DNA of 59,788 nt from Candidatus Gagatemarchaeum stordalenia. Its GTDB lineage: Archaea > Thermoproteota > Nitrososphaeria > Nitrososphaerales > Gagatemarchaeaceae. Shown in pieces: positions 16,625 to 25,603 of this stretch. Numbering within the stretch: position 1 is the first letter of the stretch; every line of letters starts with the position of its first letter. A program made the position numbers and the translations under genes. The stretch spans positions 1 through 59,788 of the forward strand of contig PLUF01000032.1 of the NCBI GenBank assembly GCA_003164815.1, in the 5' to 3' direction. The notes below the pieces were generated by a model. That model did no database searches, was not told the origin of the DNA, and worked only from the letters and a program-made list of their open reading frames with translations.

Positions 16625-17509
16625 TCAGACGAGCTTCGAGGTCACACGGAGCGTGAGGAGCTCTGAGTCTTCCACCGCAAGACGCTTGGGGGGGAGCTGC
16701 TTCCCGTGCTTGGTCGCGACTACCTCGGCCATGATGGACAGGCAGATTTCCTCCGGGGTCAGGGCCCCGATGTCGGCGCCCACAGGCGCGTGCAGGAGGT
16801 CTAGGAACGACTCCGGCACGCCCCTCACACGGAGCTTGCGGATGGTCTCCCCCGCGCGCTGGGGGCTGCCCAGCAAGCCGACGTAGCGGAGCCGGTGCTT
16901 CGAGAGCACCTCCAGGGTGGGCGCGTCCATCTCGCTGTGAGTGAGCACGACCGCGGAGTCGGTCTCCGAGAAACTGAAGGACCCCAGGTCATAGTCGAGG
17001 TCGGTGATCAGGGTGTCCGGGTCCTCGCTCAGTACCGGCAGGTGGTCGATGACCACAGTCTCGAACCCCAGCGCTTTTCCGGACTTCACGAGCGCCTCCT
17101 CGACGGGATCCTTCCCGCCGTGGCCCACGATTATGAGCCGGTCCGCGGGGACGTATGGGTCCACGTAGATCTCCATCATCCCGCCGCAGTTCGTCTCCAC
17201 GTGGACCTCATCTGGGTTCGAGCTCTTCAGGTTGCCCTCGAGTGCGCGATTCATGTCGTCAAGGAAGACCTTGACGACCCTAGCCTGACCGGACCGGAGA
17301 GCGTCCATTGCCATCGTCGCGATGGCGGATTCAGGACAGGCACCCCCGACAGCTCCGTACAGAATCCTCCCGTCCTTCGAGACCACCGCCTTGAAACCAG
17401 GCTTCCCCAGTGATGAGCCCAGAGTCCTGACTACCGTAGCCACTACGAAGGGCTCCCTCCGCTCAGCGAGGGAGCGGATGGTACCCGTGAAGTCGACCAC
17501 TCTGGGCAT
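16625..17509 (-). CDS. xdhC: XdhC/CoxF-family molybdenum-enzyme maturation factor (copy 1)
   Basis: A 294-residue protein of the XdhC family, which binds Moco, promotes sulfuration and inserts it into molybdenum hydroxylases. It has the N-terminal XdhC/CoxI domain (FVVATVVRTLGSSLGKPGFK, GAVGGACPES with its Cys, ETNCGGMMEIYVDP) and the C-terminal Rossmann-like domain with IIVGHGGKD and YVGLLGSPQR. It starts 19 nt after the FAD-subunit gene and closes an operon. It is a clear paralogue of the protein at 58806-59672, with the same length and matching motifs throughout. Confidence 0.9.
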   Translation of the reverse strand: MPRVVDFTGTIRSLAERREPFVVATVVRTLGSSLGKPGFKAVVSKDGRILYGAVGGACPESAIATMAMDALRSGQARVVKVFLDDMNRALEGNLKSSNPDEVHVETNCGGMMEIYVDPYVPADRLIIVGHGGKDPVEEALVKSGKALGFETVVIDHLPVLSEDPDTLITDLDYDLGSFSFSETDSAVVLTHSEMDAPTLEVLSKHRLRYVGLLGSPQRAGETIRKLRVRGVPESFLDLLHAPVGADIGALTPEEICLSIMAEVVATKHGKQLPPKRLAVEDSELLTLRVTSKLV

Positions 17510-17528
17510 GCGGGTACGGGCTCTTGTT

Positions 17529-18515
17529 CTATGGCGCCGCGGCCAGGATTGCCTGAGTTAGTATAGACTGCAACGTCGGGACCTTGTAGGTGTTGTAGGG
17601 GAGCGGTGTGGCGGAAGCTACGGCCGCGCCGGCCGCTGCCGCCGCTGTGGTCGCATTGACTGTCTGGCCGACGATTGCCGTCTCAGCTGCCGTCGACTCG
17701 AGCGGTGTCGGAGCGACTCCGCCCAGGGCGATCCTAGCTGCTGTACACTTGGATCCGCTCATGGTGAGCATAGCGGCGACGCTTACAACTGCGAAGTCGA
17801 TAGCCTTCCTCTGAGCGTATTTGATGAATGTCTGTGTGGTGCCTGCAGCCGGGGTTGGGATGTCAACTTCGGTGACGATCTCGCCGGTCTTCAGGACCGT
17901 GCCCGTGAGAGAGTCGAAGAAGCTTCCGATTGGTATCGTCCTGTTGCTCGTCACTATGCTGGCATTGAGAGCCAGCAGCGCCGTGGCGGTGTCAGATGGA
18001 TAGACCGAATAGCACCCTGAAGGAGCCCCGAAGATCGAGTGATAGGTGCTGATGCCGCCAACCGCGTAGCAGGGATTGGCCGCCGTCTTCCTGTGGCAGT
18101 TGATGTACCCACCCAGCCTGTCCGGGTACCTGTAGTACCAGCACTCCACGGACTGGCAGAGGTTACCTCCGAGAGTCCCCATGTTCCGGACGTTGGGTGT
18201 AGCGACCACGTTCGCGGCTTGGGAGAGCATCGAGTAGTTGCCCTGGACGACCGAGGAGCTGGCGATGTCGGCGAGCGTGGCGAGGGCGCCTACCTTGAGG
18301 GTCCCGTTGCCGACGGTGATGTAGTTCATGTTGGGGATGGTCTTGATGTTGACAAGTGTCTTCGGGTAAGGAATCGCAGTGGTGGAAGAGTATATGCCCA
18401 GCTCGAGGGCGTTCAGAAGGTCCGTTCCTCCTGCGATCACACGGACGCTGGGGTCCGTGATGGCCGCGACCGCATCTGCTACCGTCGTCACGTTTACGTG
18501 AGTGAAGGGTTGCAT
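17529..18515 (-). CDS. Molybdenum hydroxylase FAD subunit with Cys-rich insert
   Basis: A 328-residue medium subunit of the xanthine dehydrogenase family. FAD-binding motifs are AGGTDLLN (28-35) and VRNMGTLGGN (109-118). C120, C125, C140, C149 and C168 lie in a CWYYRYP...C...C...C region that matches the [4Fe-4S] loop of PaoB (YagS)-type subunits. It passes electrons between the iron-sulfur subunit and the outside acceptor. No signal peptide is present, so export would need co-transport with the Tat-bearing small subunit. It lies 16 nt after the large-subunit gene. Residues after about 275 are unusually Ala/Thr-rich. Confidence 0.88.
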   Translation of the reverse strand: MQPFTHVNVTTVADAVAAITDPSVRVIAGGTDLLNALELGIYSSTTAIPYPKTLVNIKTIPNMNYITVGNGTLKVGALATLADIASSSVVQGNYSMLSQAANVVATPNVRNMGTLGGNLCQSVECWYYRYPDRLGGYINCHRKTAANPCYAVGGISTYHSIFGAPSGCYSVYPSDTATALLALNASIVTSNRTIPIGSFFDSLTGTVLKTGEIVTEVDIPTPAAGTTQTFIKYAQRKAIDFAVVSVAAMLTMSGSKCTAARIALGGVAPTPLESTAAETAIVGQTVNATTAAAAAGAAVASATPLPYNTYKVPTLQSILTQAILAAAP

Positions 18516-18531
18516 TCTATTTCACCTCAAA

Positions 18532-21042
18532 CTACTCCGTCGGCGAGGCACTAGTTGTGGTGCTCGTGGTGGTGCTGGTCGTGGTACTCGTGCTGGTGGT
18601 GGTGACCGACTGTGTGCCGAAGGTCGTCGGAGTGCTGGAGTAGCTGATTGCGTTCTGGGACGGCTGGGGCTTTATCACACCAAGCACGGCCAGTACCTTG
18701 TCGGCGGTCAACGGCGCGTTGTTGATGTGGCCACCTATGGCGTTCGCTATGGCGTTCGCCGTCGCGGGGTAGGCTGCCGAGAGCAAAGCCTCTCCGATGC
18801 CCTTGGCCCCGTACGGGCCGTTCGGGCAGGGGAACGGGACTATGATCGTCTGGTAGTTCGCGATGGTACACAGCCCATTGTCGAGCGAGGTCGGTTCCTT
18901 CTGGAATTTCAGGAGGACGTTGAGGGGCCTTCCGTAGGATTGCTGCGGGAGGTACTGCTGCATGGTGTCCACGACCACCTCCTCCATGACCGAGGTTCCC
19001 CAGGTCTGGCTCAAGGCCGACTCGAACTGGCCGTTGTAGGCGCCCACGTTGATGGGCGTCGCGTCACACGCGTTCGCGAGCTGGACCAACCTCACCTCGC
19101 CTGTCTGGGTGTTGACGTCGACCACGGTGCCGGCACCGAGGAAGACGTAGGAGTTGTCTGAGGACAGGTTCGGGACGGCGTACGACCCTTTGCCTACTAT
19201 CTCTGTCTGTCCACCGACCGAAAGGAGGGAGCTAAAGGCAATCTTCGTGGCCGGGCTGGCTGTCACGTAGACAGAGCCGTTCGCCGTGGAGAGTTGAGAC
19301 GCCGTGACGTTCAGCTTGGGTGCGGCCACCGCGAAGAGCTGCTGGATGGCGTCCTGGCATGCTAGCAGGACAGAGTACCCGCCCTGAAGCGTCTTCGTGC
19401 TTCCGGCAGAGGCGCTGCAGTTCCCAAGCGTCGCTGTGTCCTTCACAAAGACCGTGGAAATGCTGGACACGAGAACCTGGAACTGCTGCGCGGCGATCAT
19501 CGCCGCGACGGTGTTGTGGCCTTGTCCGTGGTCGCTGACGCAGCTCCTGACCTGGATGCCTCCGTCCGCAAGGACCTTCACTTCGACGTTGGCACCCCAG
19601 GGGCCGGGGCTGTACTTGTTGCCCGCGCCCACACCGACTGCCCTGACCCATGGAGCGGCTGGCTGCGCGATTTTGGTGCCGTATCCCACGGCCGAGGCTG
19701 CCTGCTCGAGGCATGGTGTCGCACCGCAGCTGGACAGAATTGATTTCTCGCCGATGATGCTCAGGTCGTTGGGCTGGACGATGTACTTCAGCCTCAGCTG
19801 CACGGGGTCGACTCCGGTCTTCTTGGCGATGAGATCCATCTGCTGCTCGATGGCCCAGAGCTGCTCAGGGGTCCCGAACCCGCGGAAAGCCTGTCTCATC
19901 GGCGTGTTGGTGTAGACCGCATAGGCCTCCACGAAGTAGTTCGGGATCGCGTTGGAGTATTCGACGTGTGCCTTGAGGGTCTGGACGACGTTGTCCGAGA
20001 GGTGATGCGCGCCGACGCAGTTGTAGGTGGTGTACTGCCGTGCCACAATCGTGCCGTCCTTCATGACACCATCCTTTGCGATCACGATGAAGTCCGGTCT
20101 GGGATTGAGCAGCGACGTCTCTTCACGGGTCATGATGTACTCCACCGTCATGCCCGTCTTGAGGGCCAGAGCGACCGCTATGACACCGTCAGCCATGACG
20201 GAGTGCTTCGCCCCGAACGAACCTCCTGGGCCTACCTCGTAGCACCTGATCTGAGCCAGAGGGATTCCAAGCATGTTGTGAACCAGGTTCTGCTGCGCGA
20301 AGAGGCTGTCGGTCGAGCACCAGACCTCCACTGAACCGTCCGCGTGGGGTTTGACCACGCACCCGTACACCTCCATCTGCATGTGGTACATCGCCGGCGT
20401 GCTGTAGGTGTTCTGGATGACATAGTCGGCCGACGCCATCGCCTGAGCGACGTTCCCCTTCGAGTAGAACTGGTACGCGACGACGTTCGGCGGGCGCGGG
20501 GTCACTGTCAACGGCGAGGTCGTCGTGGCTGGGACGTCCGTCCCGACGGTCCAGCAGGTCGTTGGGGCCGTGGGCGCCGCGGCTGTGGACGGGTCGAAGA
20601 TTGCGGGGAGCACGTCGTAGGTGACCTTGATCAGGCGGCAGGCGGCCTCGGCTATTTCAGGCGTCACCGCAGCCACGGCGGCGACAGGTTCGCCGAAGGA
20701 CATGACCCTTCCTATGACTCCGGCCGGCGTGCTCGGTGCACCCGGGCCAGAGAGCATGTAGTAGTCCACGTCGACGGCCTTAGGGTATTGCTGGCCAGTT
20801 ATGACGGATACGACGCCCGAGAGTGCCGCAGCGGCGCTCGTGTCTATGCTCGTTATGTTGGCGTGAGAGACGTTGCTCCTGAGCACTTTGACGTATAGCC
20901 TGTCCGGGAAGCTAGCGGCTATGTCCTGGATGTAGAGCTTCTGCCCCGTGACCTTGAGGGTGCTGTCCACTCGCGGGACGCTCGTCCCAATTATCTGCAG
21001 GGTCTGGGTCGCGGTGGAGGTCGTTGAGGTGGTGGACGACAT
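18532..21042 (-). CDS. Molybdenum hydroxylase large (Moco) subunit with Ser/Thr-rich ends
   Basis: An 836-residue Moco-binding subunit of the aldehyde/xanthine oxidoreductase family. Signatures are GPGGSFGAK, RQAFRGFGTPEQLW, DHGQGHNTVAAM, GSTKTLQGG and the catalytic Glu E751 in GAKGIGE. The CO-dehydrogenase active-site loop (VAYRCSFR) is absent, so CO is not the substrate; aldehydes or N-heterocycles are likelier. The first 15 residues and the last 30 (TTTSTSTTTS repeats) are almost pure Ser/Thr, which is unusual for this subunit and fits a surface location. Its ATG follows the stop codon of the small subunit directly, with no gap. Confidence 0.9.
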   Translation of the reverse strand: MSSTTSTTSTATQTLQIIGTSVPRVDSTLKVTGQKLYIQDIAASFPDRLYVKVLRSNVSHANITSIDTSAAAALSGVVSVITGQQYPKAVDVDYYMLSGPGAPSTPAGVIGRVMSFGEPVAAVAAVTPEIAEAACRLIKVTYDVLPAIFDPSTAAAPTAPTTCWTVGTDVPATTTSPLTVTPRPPNVVAYQFYSKGNVAQAMASADYVIQNTYSTPAMYHMQMEVYGCVVKPHADGSVEVWCSTDSLFAQQNLVHNMLGIPLAQIRCYEVGPGGSFGAKHSVMADGVIAVALALKTGMTVEYIMTREETSLLNPRPDFIVIAKDGVMKDGTIVARQYTTYNCVGAHHLSDNVVQTLKAHVEYSNAIPNYFVEAYAVYTNTPMRQAFRGFGTPEQLWAIEQQMDLIAKKTGVDPVQLRLKYIVQPNDLSIIGEKSILSSCGATPCLEQAASAVGYGTKIAQPAAPWVRAVGVGAGNKYSPGPWGANVEVKVLADGGIQVRSCVSDHGQGHNTVAAMIAAQQFQVLVSSISTVFVKDTATLGNCSASAGSTKTLQGGYSVLLACQDAIQQLFAVAAPKLNVTASQLSTANGSVYVTASPATKIAFSSLLSVGGQTEIVGKGSYAVPNLSSDNSYVFLGAGTVVDVNTQTGEVRLVQLANACDATPINVGAYNGQFESALSQTWGTSVMEEVVVDTMQQYLPQQSYGRPLNVLLKFQKEPTSLDNGLCTIANYQTIIVPFPCPNGPYGAKGIGEALLSAAYPATANAIANAIGGHINNAPLTADKVLAVLGVIKPQPSQNAISYSSTPTTFGTQSVTTTSTSTTTSTTTSTTTSASPTE

Positions 21043-21777
21043 CTAGGTCCCTCCTATCGTACTCTCAGCAGCCAGAATGGATTTGATTATACCCACATAA
21101 CCCGTGCACCTGCAGAGGTTCCCCGAGATGGCCGTCCGGATCTCGGCCTCGGTCGCCTTGGGGTTCTGGTCCAGCAGCGCCTTCGACTCGAGAATCATAC
21201 CTGGTGTGCAGAAGCCGCACTGGGTCCCGAAGTTGTCGATGAATGCCTGCTGGATTGGGTGGAGCGTGTTGCCAGTGGCAAGTCCCTCGATGGTGGTGAT
21301 GTCCATACCGCCGCACTCGCAGGAGAGGGTCACGCACGACAGAATCGGCGTCCCGTTTGCCAACACTGTGCATGCTCCGCAATCGCCCTCCCTGCAGCCC
21401 TGCTTGGTCCCCGTGAGCCCCAGAGCCTCTCTGAGCGTATCCGCCAGGGTGTCGTAATAGTACACGTCGCCGTAATTTGAACCGACGTTGAACGAGTAAG
21501 CGACACCGTTGACGGTGAACGTCAGCAGCGAAGATGCCTGCGTCCCCGTCTGCGTCCCCGTCTGCGTCCCCGTCTGCGTCCCCGAAGTCACTGTCGTCGT
21601 TACCGTCTGGGTGCTCGTTCCAACCTCGGTGCTCGTAACCCCCTTGGGCGCCCCGAGGTATCCGCCTGCGACGCCTATAGCCGCTCCGGCCACTACGCCC
21701 GTAGCTGTGACCGCGATGAATCTCCTGCGCGAGATGCCCTTCTTCCCATCCGGTGTTTTGGTTTCTTCTGAACTCAA
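21043..21777 (-). CDS. Tat-exported [2Fe-2S] subunit of molybdenum hydroxylase
   Basis: A 244-residue small subunit from the chosen TTG. A twin-arginine signal (SRRRF at 16-20) and a hydrophobic helix (21-43) come first, then a Thr/Gly/Gln linker containing GTQTGTQTGTQ. Two ferredoxin-like [2Fe-2S] domains follow, with C128, C133, C136, C148 and C187, C190, C222, C224. The open frame extends to 21870, but the TTG at 21777 leaves a typical short Tat n-region and sits near the expected transcription start for the TATA-like ATTTAATC around 21812-21824. No obvious cleavage site follows the helix, so it may stay as a membrane anchor. First gene of the operon. Confidence 0.9.
   Translation of the reverse strand: MSSEETKTPDGKKGISRRRFIAVTATGVVAGAAIGVAGGYLGAPKGVTSTEVGTSTQTVTTTVTSGTQTGTQTGTQTGTQASSLLTFTVNGVAYSFNVGSNYGDVYYYDTLADTLREALGLTGTKQGCREGDCGACTVLANGTPILSCVTLSCECGGMDITTIEGLATGNTLHPIQQAFIDNFGTQCGFCTPGMILESKALLDQNPKATEAEIRTAISGNLCRCTGYVGIIKSILAAESTIGGT
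21541..21584. repeat. 12-nt tandem repeat in the Tat subunit linker
   Basis: The unit CGTCCCCGTCTG is repeated 3.7 times with no change, encoding GTQT repeats on the minus strand. Perfect identity at the DNA level suggests recent expansion by slippage, so the linker length may vary between strains. Confidence 0.8.
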
Positions 21778-22054
21778 CCAGATACCCACTGGGGCGCTCC
21801 GTCCAAGCACGATGATTAAATGAGGACGTAACATATGCACACAAGGTGTTTGCAATCGTGCGAAGGGCACGCCATCACCTCCGCTTGAGCGAACTGGACC
21901 GCAGGCAGCCTCTCACCCGTAGAGACCATCGGCTGGCGAAGAATCCGTAATAATCGAGTTCTAGGGGTGCACGCTCTCAGGAAATGCGAGCGGAGCCGTC
22001 CAGATCGATGGCGACTCCTTTGATGGATGGTTCGACCTGAGGGGTGCGTTACGC

Positions 22055-22429
22055 TCACAGGCCGGTCAGCACTATGAGGTTGTTGAGGACAGGGGCGATG
22101 GCTCCTGCCAGGAGCACGAGGGAGAACACGAGGTAAAAGTCAAAGACGATCTCGTTCATCCTGTGCCAGGACCGCCATACGACAATCGCGATCACCGCGA
22201 AGCACAGCGAGACAACCGTCTTTGCGACTACGTACCCCTGTACCCCTACGCGCGCTATCACAGAAGCCGAGAACCCGTTGATCTCTCGCCCTCCGTTCGA
22301 GAGCCCGACCTCGGTCGTGTACGCGTCGGCTGCATTCAGCACACAGAAGATGGCTATCATGGCCGACGCCATCTTTATGCTGGTCCTCACGGTAACCTGC
22401 TGGTTCTTGCCGCCCCCTCGCGCTGCCAC
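22055..22429 (-). CDS. DUF5658-like membrane protein
   Basis: A 124-residue protein with a basic N-terminus and four membrane segments. The start of the first helix, CVLNAADAYTTEVGLSNGGR, followed by EINGF, matches the LN..D..TT..GL..GG.E.N pattern of the DUF5658 family, whose function is unknown. A TATA-like GATTAAAGG lies about 26 nt before the start. It stands alone between the Tat operon and the dienelactone hydrolase gene. Confidence 0.65.
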   Translation of the reverse strand: MAARGGGKNQQVTVRTSIKMASAMIAIFCVLNAADAYTTEVGLSNGGREINGFSASVIARVGVQGYVVAKTVVSLCFAVIAIVVWRSWHRMNEIVFDFYLVFSLVLLAGAIAPVLNNLIVLTGL

Positions 22430-22716
22430 GAGCCGATTCGCCGCCAGAGATTCCTTTAATCCCTTTGTTCGCCGCCGAACCTCCGCATTGTTGGCTCGAC
22501 CCTAGATCGTCCATCCTCTCGGGAAGAGACTCTTTGTGGGGACCCGTGAGTCGCCATCCGGCTCGTCGAACGGTGAAGTTCAGTCATCGGATGACCGCCT
22601 CAATCACCGCGTCCAGAGAAGCAGTCGATAGGGAGGAGGGACGCAGGGATGAGTTCGAGCTCCCTCGCTAAGGCGCACTCAAAGACTGATAAAGGGAGAG
22701 CCCCCGAACCGGATTC

Positions 22717-23538
22717 ATGACGCAACTGAACCAGTCCAGGCTGAGCTTCTCGGGGCCGTCCCATCCGGTGAACGCCTACCTGTCGAGGCCTGCCGACGGA
22801 GGGAGGCACCCGGGGCTCGTACTGATCCACGAGATATGGGGGCTGAACGCGCAGATCGAGTCGGTCGCTGACAGGTTCGCGAATGAGGGCTACGTGGTGG
22901 CCGCTCCTGACCTGATGGGCTCCGACCCGCTGCTCGCCCCGGTCTTTGCCACCGAGAACATCACGGCCGTCAAGGGGTTCATGACTAAGCTGCAGCCGGG
23001 CAGGATGAGGGACCAGGCGTACCAGCAGGGAGAGCTTGCAAAGCTCCCCGAGGGCGAGAGGGCCGTGGTGGGTAAGTTCTTCGCCGTGGCGTTCGGAGGA
23101 GCCCTGCCCTACGCGAGGTTCGTAGAGGAGCTCTCGTCGACGCACGCCTACCTGGCGGCGCAGCCGTTCGTCGATCCGGCAAAGGTTGGCTCGCTCGGGT
23201 TCTGCTTCGGCGGAGGGATGTCGGCGAAGCTCGCGTGCCTGGGGAAGACCCAGGCCTGCGTCGTGTTCTACGGCCAGAACCCCGACCCTATCGCCCTCGT
23301 CGAGAAGATGAACTGCCCATTCCTGGGCAACTACGGCGGCGAGGACGCGGGACTGAATGCGTCGCTCGACCAGCTCGTCGGTGCGATGGTGAAGTACAAG
23401 AAGGACTTCGAGATGAAGATCTATCCTGGCGCGCCCCACGCGTTCTTCAACGAGACGAACCCCGCGACGTACAGGGAGGCGTCGGCGAAGGAGGCCTGGG
23501 GGAGGTCGCTGGCGTTCCTCGACAGGTGTCTCAAGTAG
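22717..23538 (+). CDS. Dienelactone hydrolase family protein
   Basis: A 273-residue alpha/beta hydrolase. The catalytic triad is C163 (LGFCFGGG), D210 (GGEDAG) and H241 (APHAFF), with E39 in IHEIWG; the Cys nucleophile and HEIWG are typical of dienelactone hydrolases. A segment of about 35 residues (90-135) is longer than in the classic enzyme. The family opens dienelactones in aromatic breakdown, but archaeal members are often general esterases. No aromatic-degradation genes are adjacent. A TATA-like GATAAAG is centred 26 nt before the ATG. Confidence 0.85.
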   Translation: MTQLNQSRLSFSGPSHPVNAYLSRPADGGRHPGLVLIHEIWGLNAQIESVADRFANEGYVVAAPDLMGSDPLLAPVFATENITAVKGFMTKLQPGRMRDQAYQQGELAKLPEGERAVVGKFFAVAFGGALPYARFVEELSSTHAYLAAQPFVDPAKVGSLGFCFGGGMSAKLACLGKTQACVVFYGQNPDPIALVEKMNCPFLGNYGGEDAGLNASLDQLVGAMVKYKKDFEMKIYPGAPHAFFNETNPATYREASAKEAWGRSLAFLDRCLK

Positions 23539-23578
23539 AGCCGAGCGGGGAGCGGGTCCCCAGGGACTCGCCTCGGCT
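23539..23578. terminator. Inverted repeat after the dienelactone hydrolase gene
   Basis: AGCCGAG (23539-23545) pairs with CTCGGCT (23572-23578) immediately after the stop codon. The enclosed 26 nt are GC-rich and include a further GGGTCCCC/GGGGACCC-like element. No T-run follows on the plus strand. Confidence 0.4.
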
Positions 23579-23617
23579 GGACCGGGGATCGACTCCGCGG
23601 CATCCGATGGCGTCTGG

Positions 23618-23638
23618 AAAAAAGGGAGGCGGCGCCGC
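23618..23638 (-). terminator. Terminator of the secreted-protein gene
   Basis: On the minus strand the 10-bp palindrome GCGGCGCCGC (23629-23638) starts at the stop codon; a short CTCCC and six T (23618-23623) follow. Confidence 0.5.
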
Positions 23639-24144
23639 TACACGTGGGCTTCAGGGACGATGGTCGTCGTCACGTGCAGCAGCACGAGATAGTAGTTCCC
23701 GCCAACGTGGACCTGCATTGTGAGTAGGGAGTACGAGTACGGGTTGCCGAGCGCCGTGGGTCCCGACGAGAACGCAGTGAACGTGAAGCTACCCCCTTCG
23801 ACAGATCCGGCGCCCCTGATGAACCCGTTGGTCATCACGGCCGACCCGCCGGTGATGGAGTAGGTCACTGTCCCGAGAGAGAGCGCACCCGCTGTGATCC
23901 TCACGTTGGAGACCGAGGCCGCGTTCGCGACAGGCGTCAGGGTCATGGTTCCGGCTGCGGGCCCTGCGTTGGATGTGGCGCCCCCTAGCTCCCAGTAGTT
24001 GCCGGAGGTGCTTGTCAGGATGATCGAGCGTGGCTGAACGGGGTTGGCGGCGACTGGAGAGGCGATCACCAGGACGGTGACCAAAAACGCCACTGCGCCG
24101 AAGATTCCAATCCTCTTGCTTTCGATATATTGCGTCATTGCCAT
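23638..24144 (-). CDS. Small secreted protein
   Basis: A 168-residue protein with an N-terminal signal peptide (IGIFGAVAFLVTVLVIASPV, then AANP as a likely cleavage region) and a Gly/Ser/Thr-rich beta-type mature domain. The open frame extends far upstream, but that part is Cys/Arg-rich and overlaps the aCPSF2 promoter. The MAMTQ start directly before the charged n-region fits best; the second Met (24138) is equally possible. No domain is recognised. It is divergent from aCPSF2. Confidence 0.6.
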   Translation of the reverse strand: MAMTQYIESKRIGIFGAVAFLVTVLVIASPVAANPVQPRSIILTSTSGNYWELGGATSNAGPAAGTMTLTPVANAASVSNVRITAGALSLGTVTYSITGGSAVMTNGFIRGAGSVEGGSFTFTAFSSGPTALGNPYSYSLLTMQVHVGGNYYLVLLHVTTTIVPEAHV

Positions 24145-24337
24145 CGGCGTACAGTGCGAGCGGGCTGCAATTGAGCCTGCGTTTTGGAACGCGTGTACAA
24201 GGCGCGTGAACACCTTGAATCGACCGCGCCGGCACCTCCAGAGGTGCCTAGGGCAAGCGATGTTGCAGGCGCAATGCCGACAACACAGCCAAACACTTAA
24301 AGAATGGCCGTCGAACCCGAAAACGCAGCTTATAGTT

Positions 24338-25597
24338 ATGCAAGTTAAAGTCCTAGGGGCAGCCCGACAGGTAGGCAGGTCGGGCTTCCAGATATCACAC
24401 GGTGACACCAGTATTCTGCTGGACTACGGTGCCATGACGACGAAGGAGCCGGGCTTCCCAGTCCACGTCCAGCCGAGGTCCATCGACGGGCTCGTGCTCA
24501 GCCACGCGCACCTCGACCACTCCGGCGCGGCTCCCGTCTTCTTCATCGGCGGCGACAAGGTGAAGATGCACGGGACGCCGGTCACATCTGAGCTCTCGAG
24601 CATGCTCATCAACGACTTCATCAAGATCTCTGGCCCGTACCTCCCGTTCGAGTACCTGGACCTCCTCGCCATGGAGAAGAGCACAATAAACCACGGTTAC
24701 AAGGAGAGTTTCCAGATCAAGGACATGACCGTCACGTTCTACGACGCGGGCCACATCCCTGGCTCGTGCATCGTCACGGTCGAGGCTGGTAACAAGAGGC
24801 TGATCTACACTGGCGACATCAACGGGGCCGAGACCGAGCTCCTGAACCCCTCGTTCAAGAGCCTCGGAGAGGCGGACATGGTCATCACCGAGAGCACCTA
24901 TGCGACAGCCGAGCACCCGGAGAGGCAGAAGGTAGAGAGGGAGTTCGTGGAGTACGCAAACGAGGTTGTCGAGAGGGGAGGCGTCCTCCTGGCGCCGGCC
25001 TTCTCCGTGGGCAGGGCCCAGGAGCTCGCCATGACCCTCTACAGGCACGGGTTCAAGCACCCGATAGGCATGGACGGGATGGCGCTCAAAGTCAACGAGA
25101 TAATCATGCGCCACCAGGAGTACATCCGCGACCCCACGCTCTTCCGGAGGACCCTGGAGTCCATGGAGCAGATCAGCGGGTGGTCACAGAGGAGGAACTT
25201 CATACAGAGGCCGGGCGTGATAATCTCCCCCGCGGGGATGCTGGTGGGCGGAGCTTCGATCTTCTACAACGAGAGGCTCTCGCAGAAGGAGAAGAACGGC
25301 ATCTCCCTCGTGAGCTTCCAGGTCCCCGGGACCCCGGGAAGGACCCTCCTCGACAGAGGGCTGACGCTGATAAATGGCAAGCCCACGAAGGTCAAGGCAG
25401 AGGTCAGGAAGTTCGACTTCTCGTCTCACAGTGGAAGGACAACGCTCCTCTCCGACCTCAAGGGCATAGGCGGCAAACCGAGGTTCATGACGGTCCACGG
25501 CGAAGAGGAGAGCTGCGTCCAGCTCGCGACGGAGCTCCACAACGAGCTCGGCGCGGAGACGTTCGCCCCGAAGGTAAGCGAAGTATACGAGGTCTGA
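24338..25597 (+). CDS. Metallo-beta-lactamase/beta-CASP RNase (aCPSF2 type)
   Basis: A 419-residue nuclease. The metallo-beta-lactamase core shows HAHLDH (56-61), a DAGHIPGSC region, YTGDINGAET with the bridging Asp, and TEST (motif region near residue 190). The beta-CASP insert contains PAFSVGRAQELAM. The C-terminal FSSHSGRTTL and MTVHGEEESC supply the last His ligands. No KH domains precede the core, so it is the aCPSF2 rather than the aCPSF1 form. It should cleave or trim RNA. The frame is open upstream to 24044, but the ATG at 24338 starts the conserved domain. The presenilin-like gene follows after 6 nt. Confidence 0.88.
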   Translation: MQVKVLGAARQVGRSGFQISHGDTSILLDYGAMTTKEPGFPVHVQPRSIDGLVLSHAHLDHSGAAPVFFIGGDKVKMHGTPVTSELSSMLINDFIKISGPYLPFEYLDLLAMEKSTINHGYKESFQIKDMTVTFYDAGHIPGSCIVTVEAGNKRLIYTGDINGAETELLNPSFKSLGEADMVITESTYATAEHPERQKVEREFVEYANEVVERGGVLLAPAFSVGRAQELAMTLYRHGFKHPIGMDGMALKVNEIIMRHQEYIRDPTLFRRTLESMEQISGWSQRRNFIQRPGVIISPAGMLVGGASIFYNERLSQKEKNGISLVSFQVPGTPGRTLLDRGLTLINGKPTKVKAEVRKFDFSSHSGRTTLLSDLKGIGGKPRFMTVHGEEESCVQLATELHNELGAETFAPKVSEVYEV

Positions 25598-25603
25598 CAC
25601 CTC

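Noticed and set aside
18532..21042. CO dehydrogenase large subunit
   Set aside because: The CODH active-site loop (VAYRCSFR type) is absent and the RQAFRGFG form is present, as in aldehyde/xanthine-type enzymes.
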